A DNA stretch of 64,000 nt from contig NZ_QAYX01000023.1 in assembly GCF_003054705.1 (NCBI RefSeq), positions 434,001-498,000 on the forward strand, written 5' to 3'. Origin of the DNA: Opitutus sp. ER46 (lineage in GTDB: Bacteria; Verrucomicrobiota; Verrucomicrobiia; Opitutales; Opitutaceae). The position numbers and the translations under genes are program-made. A model generated the notes under the pieces. That model did not search any database, was not told the DNA's origin, and saw only the letters and a list, made by a program, of their open reading frames with translations. This document shows positions 8,630 to 17,474 of the stretch, piece after piece; position 1 is the stretch's first letter, and each line of letters begins with the position of its first letter.

Positions 8630-8815
8630 AAGCTGAAGCCGGAGGCCTGTCGGATGTCAGACGTCAGATGTCAGACGGAAGTCAGATGTCGGAGGAGATG
8701 TCCGGCAGAGAAGACCGCACCAGTCGGGCTGACGTCTGATATCCGACATCTGACATCTGGCCGCATCCGGTTTCAGCCCTTCAGTCCTTTAGCCCTTCAG
8801 CCTTTTCTCAGCTGC
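8611..8815. repeat. Nested inverted arrays of short TGA-containing repeats between convergent genes
   Basis: The left outer array (8611-8640) is built of GGCTGAA/GGCGGAA-like units and includes the epimerase stop codon. The right outer array (about 8772-8804) is its inverted counterpart (TTCAGCC units) and includes the GH28 stop codon. Inside, GTCAGAT-like units (8651-8696) face inverted copies (8729-8759). The whole can fold into a large imperfect hairpin and may terminate both genes. Comparable hexamer arrays flank the gene at 36489. Confidence 0.65.
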
Positions 8816-10203
8816 GGGGCGACGAAGTCGACGCAGTCGATCAGTTCGAGCTGGCTGGGCTGGGGGGTGACGATCTGGACACCGGCCATTTTCCAGCCGG
8901 CGGCGTAGCGGACGGTGCCGGCGCTCTCGGCCTCGATCCGGACGTCGTTCCAGCGGATGTCGCGCATCGGCTTTTCCGGATACGCCTCGATGTCGAGTGC
9001 CAGTGAGGCGAGGGGATCGGGCGTGTGCATGGCGACGGAGGAGGATAGGACGCGGTCGAATTCGCCGGGGGCGGCGGCCCGCGACACGATGCGCTCGAAA
9101 CTGATGTTGCGGAACTCCGGCAGACCGCGCTCCGGCGGCAGCACCGGCTCGAGCATCCGCTTCCAGTGTGCCGGGATCTCGCCGGTGAAGTCGGCCGGCA
9201 ACGTCGGATAGCTGTAGGTCGGCATCCAGTTCAGCGTGAACCGGAATGGCCGCGGCACGCCGACCATCTCGATGTCGTGGATCGAAATCCGCTCGACCAG
9301 GCCGCCGCGGGTGCGGGCGGACTTGAAGCTGAATCCCAGCCACGTGCCGAACGCCTTCAGGTTGTACACCTCAACGTCGCGCATGCCACCGGACGTCTCG
9401 CTGCCGATCGTGAAGAGACCGTGGCCGGTGCGGACGACGCAGTCGCGGATCACGACCCGCTCGGTCGGTCGGCCGACGCGCAGCCCGTCGGCATCGCGAC
9501 CGGACTTGAGGCACAGGGCGTCGTCGTTGCAGTCGACGTCGCAGTTCTGGACGAGGATGTCGCAGGACGAGTCGATATCGATACCGTCGGAGCTCGGCCC
9601 GAGGTTCTCGCGGATGACGATGCCGTCGACGGTGACGTGGTCGGAGAAGCAGACGTGCACGGTCCAGAAGCCGGAACGCTTCAGGACCAGATTGTGCAGG
9701 GTGACATCGGACGAGCGGTACACCAGCATCAGACGCGGACGCTTGCAGTCGTAGTCGACGGCCCAGCGGAGATTGCGCGCCTCGTAATCGCGGAGCATGC
9801 CGCCCTTTTCGTCGGGGCCCCAAAACTTGTCCCACCAGAACTCACCGCGGCCGTTGATCGTGCCGCCGCCGGTGATGCGAACGCGTTTCTGATCGCAGAT
9901 GTTGATGAGCGCGGCCGGCCAGGTCATCTCGATGCCGGCGACGCGGGTCCAGATGTCGGGGAAGGCGGCCTCGTCCTGCACCGCGCGCAGTTCCACGCCC
10001 TGGTCGACGCGCAGCTCGACGTCGGATTTGAGGAACAGCGAGCCGGTCAGGTACACGCCCGGCGCGAAGGTCACCACGCCCCCGGCGACGGCGGCCGCGT
10101 CGATCGCGCGCTGGATGGCGCCCGTGACGGGCGTCGGCTGATTGGGGGCCGCGCCAAAGTCCTGAACGGAGAACGTGCGTAAACTGCCAGCCGGCTTGTG
10201 CAT
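8797..10203 (-). CDS. Glycoside hydrolase family 28 (polygalacturonase-like), no signal peptide
   Basis: The 468-residue protein has a right-handed beta-helix pattern and the GH28 active-site series: SSDGIDIDSS, CNDDALCLKSG (Asp pair), GHGLFTIGSETSGG (His) and FSFKSARTRGG in the place of the usual RIK segment. The start VQDFGAAPNQPTPVTGAIQR is the usual GH28 opening. I chose ATG 10203 (MHKPAGSL), behind a pyrimidine-rich leader; an upstream start at 10275 would add 24 unlike residues. No signal peptide is seen, so it probably acts in the cytoplasm on imported oligogalacturonides, as an exo-acting enzyme. It sits convergent to the epimerase and downstream of a GT2. With the PL11 gene it points to pectin use, though a role in trimming the glycan is possible. 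Confidence 0.88.
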   Translation of the reverse strand: MHKPAGSLRTFSVQDFGAAPNQPTPVTGAIQRAIDAAAVAGGVVTFAPGVYLTGSLFLKSDVELRVDQGVELRAVQDEAAFPDIWTRVAGIEMTWPAALINICDQKRVRITGGGTINGRGEFWWDKFWGPDEKGGMLRDYEARNLRWAVDYDCKRPRLMLVYRSSDVTLHNLVLKRSGFWTVHVCFSDHVTVDGIVIRENLGPSSDGIDIDSSCDILVQNCDVDCNDDALCLKSGRDADGLRVGRPTERVVIRDCVVRTGHGLFTIGSETSGGMRDVEVYNLKAFGTWLGFSFKSARTRGGLVERISIHDIEMVGVPRPFRFTLNWMPTYSYPTLPADFTGEIPAHWKRMLEPVLPPERGLPEFRNISFERIVSRAAAPGEFDRVLSSSVAMHTPDPLASLALDIEAYPEKPMRDIRWNDVRIEAESAGTVRYAAGWKMAGVQIVTPQPSQLELIDCVDFVAPQLRKG

Positions 10204-10376
10204 GAAAAGAGGTGCTGGCGAGGCCTGGAAGCGCGCCAGTGCCGCCGAATCTCGCAGCTCATCCGGCCCTCTCAACGCAGGGTAATTCGTACCGTCTGAT
10301 GCGGACTACCGGCGGGCAGCTGCGCCGAGGTGCGCCGGCGGAGCGAGCGTGGGCGAGTGGCCCGCGCGCCGCCGAG

Positions 10377-11129
10377 TCACAGTGGGCCGAAGCGGGATTT
10401 CGCCCAGGCGACAATCCAGGTGATCGGGTCGCGGAACATGGAGATCTTCTTCCCCTCCTTGAACGAGCGCGACTTGTAGCTGATCGGAATCTCGATCGGC
10501 CGGTGCCCCTTGCGGATCAGCTTGATCAGGAGCTCCCAGTCGAAATCGAAGCGGTTGCACTCGAACGTCAGGCCCTGGATGCACGAGCGGCGGAACACCT
10601 TGTACATGGTGAACGGATCGCGCAGCCGGACCCAGCAGGAGACATTGATCAGGAAGGTGAAGCCCCAATGGGCGGTGTTCAGGAGCAGCGCCTGCACGGG
10701 CTGGTCGGAGAACTTGCGGATCGCCCAGCCCCCCTCGCCGTGGCGCGAACCCAGGACAAACTCCTGCCGGCCGGCGGCGATGGGGGCGAGCAGCGTGTCG
10801 TAATCGGCGAGATCGTACTCGAGGTCGGCGTCCTGGATCAGGATCACGTCGCCGGTGGCGGCGGCGAGGCCGGCACGGACGGCGTGGCCCTTGCCCTGGG
10901 GACGATCCTCGAGGATGACCCGGACCCGCGGGTGGGACTGGTAGCTGAGCACGATGTCCCGGGTGCCGTCGGTCGAATTGCTTTCAATGATGATGATCTC
11001 GAGCCGCCAGCCCGGGATTTCCTTCGCCACGATCGCGGCGAGCGCTTCGCGTGCGGTCGCGGCTTCGTTGAAGGCGGGGACGATGACGGACAGGACGCCG
11101 TTATGGATGGGCGGAAACGGAGGGTTCAA
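10377..11129 (-). CDS. GT2 glycosyltransferase, dolichol-phosphate-mannose-synthase-like
   Basis: The 250-residue single-domain GT-A enzyme reads LSVIVPAFNEAATAREAL, IIIIESNSTDGTRD, and the metal-binding DxD-type segment ILIQDADLEYDLADYD. LGSRHGEGG and DPFTMYKVFRRS are typical of DPM1/ubiquitous polyprenyl-phosphate glycosyltransferases. It lacks C-terminal membrane helices. The likely reaction is transfer of a sugar from a nucleotide donor to polyprenyl phosphate on the cytoplasmic face. The only start upstream of the fold is a TTG at 11129 behind CTCTCCC. It follows a run of three giant membrane proteins on the same strand, separated by 321 bases, and may feed lipid-linked sugar to them. 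Confidence 0.85.
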   Translation of the reverse strand: MNPPFPPIHNGVLSVIVPAFNEAATAREALAAIVAKEIPGWRLEIIIIESNSTDGTRDIVLSYQSHPRVRVILEDRPQGKGHAVRAGLAAATGDVILIQDADLEYDLADYDTLLAPIAAGRQEFVLGSRHGEGGWAIRKFSDQPVQALLLNTAHWGFTFLINVSCWVRLRDPFTMYKVFRRSCIQGLTFECNRFDFDWELLIKLIRKGHRPIEIPISYKSRSFKEGKKISMFRDPITWIVAWAKSRFGPL

Positions 11130-11144
11130 AGGGAGAGCAGGAGG

Positions 11145-11168
11145 CAGTTTTCGCTGACGCGAAAACTG
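11145..11168. repeat. 24-bp palindrome, REP-like, copy 2
   Basis: CAGTTTTCG and CGAAAACTG flank six central bases. The element differs from the copy at 1118-1141 only in the centre. It lies 16 bases upstream of the TTG start of the GT2 gene, so it could also influence that gene. Confidence 0.6.
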
Positions 11169-11214
11169 AGTTATTCGTTATCGGTTATTGGCGGCCGCCG
11201 GAACGAACGCGGAC

Positions 11215-11232
11215 GTGAGAGTGAGAGCGAAA
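11215..11232. repeat. Short hexamer run GTGAGA/GCGAAA
   Basis: Three consecutive hexamers (GTGAGA, GTGAGA, GCGAAA) match the arrays that flank the four-helix-bundle gene at 36425-36454 and 36881-36916. It may be a solitary remnant of such an array. Confidence 0.45.
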
Positions 11233-11309
11233 GGAGGGCCAAAGGGGAGCGGGAAAATGAAGAGGGAGGAGGGCCGAAACGACGGGAGACCAAGGGAAAA
11301 GTAGCGGGG

Positions 11310-11358
11310 GAGTATCTGGACATTATTCCTACGCGATTCCTGAGTATCTGGATATTAT
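11310..11358. promoter_or_regulatory. Pair of 17-base direct repeats, 32-bp period
   Basis: GAGTATCTGGACATTAT (11310-11326) is repeated with one change at 11342-11358. A period of 32 bases is three helical turns, which would suit a dimeric regulator bound to one face. The surrounding DNA is unusually AT-rich for this window. It lies 180-230 bases upstream of the GT2 start. The regulator is unknown. Confidence 0.4.
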
Positions 11359-11450
11359 CGCGTTAGTGGTTGGTACATGGGCAATAATAATTGCAGCCCT
11401 CGTGCTCTCGGCGTCCTTGGCCGGGCCTCGCGCGGGCACCGATTGCCGCG

Positions 11451-14237
11451 TCACTGGACCCAGTCGGCCTTGATGAAGGCACCGCGGAAGAGCGGGTCGT
11501 CGAGCGCGGCGCGCACGCGATTTTCGCCGAGCACGAGTTCGTCGGGGGTGAAGCCGTACGTGGCGACTTTGGCGCGGAGAACCTCGCGTCCATCCAGCCG
11601 GATCCACAGCTCGCCCTCGGCGGGTTGGCCGAAGCGATCCGGGGCGAAGCTGGGCAGGTGAATCTCGAGGTCGTGGCCGATATTCTCGTCGACCTCGATC
11701 ATCTCGCCGGAGCGGAGCGGCGCGCCCCAGTGATCGAAGCGAAACTGGAGCGCGGACGTGCCCACGTAGTATACGGAGAGGATGTCCGCGGCGCCGGCGT
11801 GGCCGGTGCTCAGAATCGGTCGCCAGGCGCCCTTCACGCCCTTGGGCAGCATCATGCGCAGGACGAGCGTTCCGCCGCGGCGCCCGGTCATCGCGGCGTC
11901 GGCGACGGCGCGCAAGCCGGGGAACGTCGCGGCAATGCTGGCGTCGCCGCTGCGGTTTTCCCCGACGACGACCTGCGCGTGGGTCGAAGCGACGGCGGGC
12001 ACCGATGCATGCCAAGCCAGGCGATCGTCGCACCAGAGGGCGAGGAGCCGGGACCCGGCAACTGGCTGGGCCCAGCCGGTCTCCGTCTGGCGGATCTCCA
12101 GCCGATGGGGAGCGTCGGTATCGAAGGCGAAGGCATCGCTCCACGAGCGCGTGCCGTCGGCCGCGCGATAGCCGAGTCGCGCTTGGCCGGGCTGGACGGT
12201 TTCCAGGAGCAGCACGTCGGCCGCGTTGTCGGGACCGGAACTCAGGAGCGGAAGCACCTTGGACGCGTCGAGGCCGATCGCTGGCATCTGGAGCACGAGG
12301 TTGGCCGGCGTATCGATCTCGCGCTGGGGCAGATCCGCGCTGAGCCGGCGGAACGCGAGCACCTGGCCGGAGAAACTGGATTCGGCGTGCGTTGGCGCGC
12401 CCCGGCGGGCCGGGTCGAGCGGGGCAAAGGTGCGCAGCGCGACCTGGCCGTTGAGCTGGAGCTCAACGCGGTGCTGCAGCCAGGCGGCCTTGTGGACCTC
12501 GACGCCGTTGAAGAAGCCATGTTCGGCCGGCGGATAAAACGAGCCGAGTTCGACGCGCAGGCGCGCCACACCGTCGTCGACCGCAAGGCGCTCGCTCCAC
12601 TGGACCGGCGTGGCCGCGTGCTGGAATCCGAGTCGAAGTCGTCCGCGCGTGTGCCAGTCGAGGAGCACGCGATCAGGGCGCGCCGGGTCCCCGGCCACCA
12701 GGAGCGTTTCAACCTCGGCCGGGTTCGACCCGCGCCGAAGTTCCAGCTCGACGGACCCATAGTGGAGTCCGCGGGCGCGATCGCGCAGCACCTCGAGCGG
12801 GCTGGTGATTCGGGTGACGTGTTGGACGAGCTCCGGGTTGGTCCGGCGCAACGTGCGTCCAAGATCGAACAGCGCGACGGTGCCGACGGCGATCGAGGCG
12901 GCCGTGAGGAGGAGAAGGCCAGTGCGCTTGAGCCGCGGCGTCCAGCCCGGCGAGCGATCACGCGCCACCACGAGGAGGCCGGTTGCGCTGAGCAGGGCGA
13001 GCGCCGGAAAGAAATCGACCGCGTAGCGCGGGATCGTGGCCACGTAGAGCAGGATCACGATCGCGGCCGAAACGGTGAGCAGCAGGAAAGCGAGGAGCAC
13101 GGTGCGCAGGCGGACGCGTTCCTCGTGGGACCGGCGCGCGAGCGCGAACGGCGCCGCAAGCGCGAGCAGGGCCGCCGGAAAGATCGTCAGCAGCCCGAAC
13201 GGGTCGTCGACGGTGTAGAACTCCCGCGGCATCTCCGATCGCAGCACCGGCACCGGGGCGAAGAAAGGCGGCTGCCAGGTCCACTCCCCGGGCAGGAGAA
13301 AGTACATCCGGGCGTTGAAGAGGAAGTAGTCGAGGCCGAAGAGCCGCACCTTCGACTCGTAGGCCATGCTCAGCAGGTAATCGTGCCCGAAGTCGAAGCC
13401 GCTGCCGAACCGGGCAAGGTTGTAGGTGAATACCGCGATGCCCATGACACCGATCCCGGCGGCGCCGGCCAACAGCATGGACCACCAACGGCGGTCGCGG
13501 CCGTGCAACTGCGCGTGGGCCAGCAGCGGCAGCGCGAGGATCGGGACCGCGTACACATACGTGGGCCGGGAGGCGACGGCCAAGCCGAGCAGCAGGCCGG
13601 CGGCCGCCATCCCGAGCGCCTGGCGGCGGGGAGAGTGGAGCGCGCCGTAGAGCGCCAGCAGCGCGAGCATCGCGAACGCATAGCCACCGGCGGTGGCGAG
13701 TTCCCAGAAATACGGCCGCCGCAAGAGGACCGCGACCGTGCTGCCGACGGCGAGGACCAGGACGCCGAGCGGAGCGGTCCAGCCGGGCGTATCCGGAAAA
13801 TACCGCCGACGCAGCGCGAGCCAGACACTGACCGAGGCGAGAAATCCGAGGCTGGTGAAGATCAGGATCGCGCGCGGCGTGGGCAGGAACTCGCCGGTCA
13901 GGAGCCGGTAGGGCAGGAGCAGGGTGACCGCGGGGGCGGCGCCAAAATAGAGGTAGTATCGGTCGCTAAAATACGAGACGTCGGTCATCCGCACCCGGTA
14001 GTTCTGCGTTGGGTCGTAGGGATCCGGCAGCGCCTTCAGCGCCTCCGGCACGGGGACGTCCATGTGCAACTGCCCCTTCACGAAGCCCCGGACGAGCAGG
14101 TTGTAGTAATCGTTGTCGGCCGGCTGCGGCGAAGCCGGGTAGAGCCCGCCGGCGGCACCGACGGTCCAGTGGAACAGCCACAGCGCGCCGACAATGGCCG
14201 CCAGCGTGCAGAGGTTTTGTCCCAGGTGTTTGCTCAT
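11451..14237 (-). CDS. Giant membrane protein, GT-C-like core with three C-terminal beta modules
   Basis: The 928-residue protein starts at ATG 14237 (MSKHLGQNL); starting at 14312 would overlap the upstream gene. Residues 1-460 hold about ten to twelve membrane segments. The first extracytoplasmic loop carries DNDYYNLLVRGFVKGQL and YYLYFGAAPAVTLLLPYRL. Residues about 490-925 are soluble and consist of three copies of a roughly 140-residue beta module, the last reading ADILSVYYVGTSALQFRFDH then WG. The closest relative in the window is the plus-strand gene at 38169, with the same loop motifs and module count. It follows the YfhO-like gene at 14278 by 40 bases. A periplasmic sugar-transfer role is inferred from topology and context; no catalytic residues can be assigned. 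Confidence 0.75.
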   Translation of the reverse strand: MSKHLGQNLCTLAAIVGALWLFHWTVGAAGGLYPASPQPADNDYYNLLVRGFVKGQLHMDVPVPEALKALPDPYDPTQNYRVRMTDVSYFSDRYYLYFGAAPAVTLLLPYRLLTGEFLPTPRAILIFTSLGFLASVSVWLALRRRYFPDTPGWTAPLGVLVLAVGSTVAVLLRRPYFWELATAGGYAFAMLALLALYGALHSPRRQALGMAAAGLLLGLAVASRPTYVYAVPILALPLLAHAQLHGRDRRWWSMLLAGAAGIGVMGIAVFTYNLARFGSGFDFGHDYLLSMAYESKVRLFGLDYFLFNARMYFLLPGEWTWQPPFFAPVPVLRSEMPREFYTVDDPFGLLTIFPAALLALAAPFALARRSHEERVRLRTVLLAFLLLTVSAAIVILLYVATIPRYAVDFFPALALLSATGLLVVARDRSPGWTPRLKRTGLLLLTAASIAVGTVALFDLGRTLRRTNPELVQHVTRITSPLEVLRDRARGLHYGSVELELRRGSNPAEVETLLVAGDPARPDRVLLDWHTRGRLRLGFQHAATPVQWSERLAVDDGVARLRVELGSFYPPAEHGFFNGVEVHKAAWLQHRVELQLNGQVALRTFAPLDPARRGAPTHAESSFSGQVLAFRRLSADLPQREIDTPANLVLQMPAIGLDASKVLPLLSSGPDNAADVLLLETVQPGQARLGYRAADGTRSWSDAFAFDTDAPHRLEIRQTETGWAQPVAGSRLLALWCDDRLAWHASVPAVASTHAQVVVGENRSGDASIAATFPGLRAVADAAMTGRRGGTLVLRMMLPKGVKGAWRPILSTGHAGAADILSVYYVGTSALQFRFDHWGAPLRSGEMIEVDENIGHDLEIHLPSFAPDRFGQPAEGELWIRLDGREVLRAKVATYGFTPDELVLGENRVRAALDDPLFRGAFIKADWVQ

Positions 14238-14277
14238 CGGGCGAAGAGGCGCAGGGGGGGCGCGAAGCCGGCGGGGC

Positions 14278-17200
14278 TCAGGCCGTCGCGGCGTCGCGGC
14301 GGGCGGAGCCATTTCCGGCCGGCCAGCGCCAGGCGGCGGCGAGGGAGGCCAGGAACAGCACGGCGCCGACGATCGAGAAGGCGACGTTGCGGTACCAGTG
14401 GCGCGGCACGCAGCGGAACTCGATGCGGTAGTCGCCGCCGGCGGGCAGGGCGACGCCCTTGAAGGCGTGGTTCAGCCGGAGGATGGGCTGTTTGCGGCCA
14501 TTGACGAAGACGCGGAAGTCACCCGCCCAGAACGTCTCGAGGAGCACGACGGCGCCGGGGCCGGGCGCGTGCACGTCGAAGGCCGTGGTGTTCTCGGTGA
14601 GTCGGTAATGCGTGGCCGGCACGACGCGGCGGCCTGCCCAGTCGCCCCAGAGCGCGGCGAGCGTGGGGGTGGCCGCGAGGTCCTTGCGGGCCATGGCGGC
14701 GAACGGCCGGCCGTCGCCGGTGCGGATCTTCTCGGCAAACTCCTCGGCGCGATCGTAGGGCGCGACGCGGTCGGTGAAGAACGCGCGCGGCCACACCGTG
14801 GGGCTCTCGTACACGTCGAGATCGGCGATCTTCGTCAGCTTGAGCGCGCGGCCCATCAGCCCCTGGTCGCTGTGGCGGTCGAGGTAGAAGCGGACGTTGA
14901 GCGCGTCGAAGAACGGGCGGGCGGCCGGGACGTTGGGCGGCTCGAGGTAGATGCGCCAGTCCCAGAGCCGCTGGGCGCCGCCGAGGAGGCCGGTGAGTTC
15001 GCGATACCACGGGTTCATGAGGGCGTCGGGCCCGTGGATCGTCTCGAGGCCGTAGACATCGTTCCAGCCCGGAAAGAACACGCCGCGGATGCCGTAGGCG
15101 CGGGCGGGTTCACGGGCGACGGCGGCCTGCATGAGCTGGACGGCCTCCGATTTGGCGTGGAAGTCGACGCGGGTGGTGGGGCGGAGGACGAAGCTCTCGA
15201 AACCAGCGGCCGGCGCGTGCAGCGCGTGGCGCCAGACAAGGGCGCCGGCGCTGGCGGCGAGGAGGAGCGTGAGCGCGGGAGTGAGCCGGCGCGTGACGCT
15301 GGCGTGCCGCACGCCGGCGGCGAACACGACGACGGCGAGGAGCAGCGACGCGAGATAGCCCCAGAGGAACGGAGCGACGGCCAGCGGGCGGCCGAGATCG
15401 TTCACCGTGAAGGCGGTCCCGTACATCGGGCGGTGCACCGCCTGGCGAAACGCGATCCAGGCGAAGACGATCGCGCCGAGCAGGAGGCCGGCGATGAGCA
15501 GATCGCCGCGGCCCTCGCGCGTCGGGAGCCGGCGCATGGCGGCGGCGAAGCCCACGCCCGCGAGGACCGACCAGAGGACGATGAGCACGCAGGAGAACGT
15601 GTTGTCGATGTGGGCGATGTTCGCGAGGAACGGCAGCCCCATGATCCACGCCGGCGGAACCAGGCCGAAGGCAAGGGCGAGCGGGAGCAGCGAGACGGCC
15701 GCGATGGCCATCACGCGCCGGGCGCCGAAGTGGGCGCGGAGCGTCGCGAGAAAATAGAGAAAGCCCAACAGGAGCAGGAAATTGAGCGACGGGCTGAAGG
15801 TCTGGTTGTTGGGCGCGATCGGCCGGTAGAAGGCCTCGTCGAACAGCCCGAGGATGATCGAAGGCTGGATCTGGTAGGCGGCGGCGGAGTTGTACGAGGT
15901 GTAGGCGTTGGCCAGTTCGTGCAGGAACGTGCCCCAGATCGGCGCGGTGAGGAGGACGAAGAGCAGGCCCGCCCACGCGGTGCCGGCGAGCTTGAGCAGG
16001 CGCTGGCGCCAGGGAGCGGCGTCGGCCAGCAGGACGGCGGCGCCCGCGAGATTCATCGCCAGCAGCAGCATGTAGGCCTCTTTGGCCGTGCCGCTGTTCA
16101 TCAGCGCGAGATTGGCGACGACGAGCCCGGCGGTCCAACCGGCGGCCCCGCGCACGCGGCGGGCGGCGGTGACGCGCAACCAGCAATAGAGCGGCCAGGG
16201 CGCGTAACAGAGACTGAAGAACGCCGGGTGGTTGAAGCGGTAGAGGAAGAAGCCGACGAAAGGCGCGGCCGCAGCGACGACGAGCGCAGGCAGCAGGGAG
16301 GTGCTGAAATGATCCCCGGCTTCGGTGGCCGGCGGCGCGCCGGCGGAGCCGGTCCTCGTCCCGTTCGTGCGCACCAGGGTGAACACGATCAGGCCGAGGC
16401 CGCTGGCGAAGATCCACTTCGCGAGCAGGAACTTGAGGTCCCACGCCCAGGAGCGGCCATTGGTGGCGAGGACGAGCAGGTGCAGTGGATCGCCAAACAT
16501 CGACTGGCCCTGGCCAAGCAGGGGAGTGCCGCCGGTGTTGTAGCGGTTCCAGAGCGGCACCTCGCCCTGGCGCAGCGCGCGCGCCTCGACCATCGAAAGC
16601 GGGATGTGCTGCCACATGATCGCGCCGAGGTCCGATCCCTTCACCTCGCCGGCGGTCGCGTCGCGGTAACCCGGCAACGTCGGAAACTCCTCGTACAGGA
16701 GGACCGTGCCCATGTTGGGCGAGACGTAGCTCTTGCCGAGGAACACGACCGGGTAGCTGCTCGCGGCGACCGCGAGGGCGGCGACGAGGCTGAGCGCGAG
16801 GACGGGCCGGGCGGCGAGCCGACGGGCGCGGCTCGCGAGGGCGTCACGGACGCGCGGGAGGCGATCGAGGGCGACCAACAACAACAGGAGAACGGCGAAG
16901 CAGGCGACGGCCGGACGCCAGCCGCCGACGACCAAGGCGAGGCGCGAAGGTTCGAGTTGGAGCGGGGGATCGAAGGCGACCGTGAGCTGGGGGTCGTTGG
17001 CGTTGGGCGCGGGGAAGATCTCGAGGCCATCGGCGGTCGGGCGAAGCTCGCGGATGGCGTAGGCGGGCTGGAGCGCGTTCAGCGCGACGTCACGCACCAC
17101 GCGGCCATCGACGCGGACGACCCGCAGCGACTTGAGCGTGACCGCGGTGTCGCCGTCGACCGGGTCGAAACGAAACTGACGGTAACGGCCGGGCGGGATA

Positions 17201-17439
17201 GGAAAGCGGTAGGTGGTGAAACCAGCTCCCGGCGTGAGCGCCTGGATGAGCGAACTCGCTTCGGTGAAACCCGTCCCGGCGTCGGGATAGATCTGGACGC
17301 GTCCCGCGGACGTGGAACGCAGCTGGACCTCGATGGCGAAGGCGTCGGGCGTCTCCTTGGCCGCGGGGCTGAACGGCACGGCGAAGAGGAGGGCGACGAA
17401 GGCAGCGACGAGCAGGGAGGCGGCCGAGAGGAACTTCAT
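14278..17439 (-). CDS. YfhO-like giant membrane protein
   Basis: The 1053-residue protein has an N-terminal membrane anchor, then an extracytoplasmic beta domain (about residues 30-160; AFAIEVQLRSTSAGRVQIYP then DAGTGFTEASSL), then a many-spanning core. SYPVVFLGKSYVSPN, GEVPLWNRYNTGGTPLLGQG and MFGDPLHLL form the YfhO-type pattern of a W/G/P-rich loop. A C-terminal periplasmic region ends with a last helix and a short basic tail. YfhO-family proteins take part in glycosylating wall or surface polymers and are grouped with GT-C enzymes. The N-terminal beta domain is shared with the next gene upstream (17475), 35 bases away, so the two are probably co-transcribed and act in the same process. 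The exact substrate cannot be told. Confidence 0.8.
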   Translation of the reverse strand: MKFLSAASLLVAAFVALLFAVPFSPAAKETPDAFAIEVQLRSTSAGRVQIYPDAGTGFTEASSLIQALTPGAGFTTYRFPIPPGRYRQFRFDPVDGDTAVTLKSLRVVRVDGRVVRDVALNALQPAYAIRELRPTADGLEIFPAPNANDPQLTVAFDPPLQLEPSRLALVVGGWRPAVACFAVLLLLLVALDRLPRVRDALASRARRLAARPVLALSLVAALAVAASSYPVVFLGKSYVSPNMGTVLLYEEFPTLPGYRDATAGEVKGSDLGAIMWQHIPLSMVEARALRQGEVPLWNRYNTGGTPLLGQGQSMFGDPLHLLVLATNGRSWAWDLKFLLAKWIFASGLGLIVFTLVRTNGTRTGSAGAPPATEAGDHFSTSLLPALVVAAAAPFVGFFLYRFNHPAFFSLCYAPWPLYCWLRVTAARRVRGAAGWTAGLVVANLALMNSGTAKEAYMLLLAMNLAGAAVLLADAAPWRQRLLKLAGTAWAGLLFVLLTAPIWGTFLHELANAYTSYNSAAAYQIQPSIILGLFDEAFYRPIAPNNQTFSPSLNFLLLLGFLYFLATLRAHFGARRVMAIAAVSLLPLALAFGLVPPAWIMGLPFLANIAHIDNTFSCVLIVLWSVLAGVGFAAAMRRLPTREGRGDLLIAGLLLGAIVFAWIAFRQAVHRPMYGTAFTVNDLGRPLAVAPFLWGYLASLLLAVVVFAAGVRHASVTRRLTPALTLLLAASAGALVWRHALHAPAAGFESFVLRPTTRVDFHAKSEAVQLMQAAVAREPARAYGIRGVFFPGWNDVYGLETIHGPDALMNPWYRELTGLLGGAQRLWDWRIYLEPPNVPAARPFFDALNVRFYLDRHSDQGLMGRALKLTKIADLDVYESPTVWPRAFFTDRVAPYDRAEEFAEKIRTGDGRPFAAMARKDLAATPTLAALWGDWAGRRVVPATHYRLTENTTAFDVHAPGPGAVVLLETFWAGDFRVFVNGRKQPILRLNHAFKGVALPAGGDYRIEFRCVPRHWYRNVAFSIVGAVLFLASLAAAWRWPAGNGSARRDAATA

Positions 17440-17474
17440 GAAAAAGATAACGTTGGGGGACGCGGGGGCGGGTG

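Larger units (their letters stand above)
11130..11450. other. Intergenic region with several short repeats
   Basis: There are 321 bases between two minus-strand genes, with no credible gene. It holds the second copy of the 24-bp palindrome (11145-11168), three GTTAT steps near 11170-11189, a short GTGAGA hexamer run (11215-11232), purine-rich sequence (about 11233-11305) and a pair of 17-base direct repeats (11310-11358). It must contain the promoter of the GT2 at 11129. Confidence 0.7.

Noticed and set aside
11391-14462. Open frame of about 1000 codons opposite the membrane protein at 11451
   Set aside because: Antisense shadow; no membrane or domain pattern and no independent promoter space.
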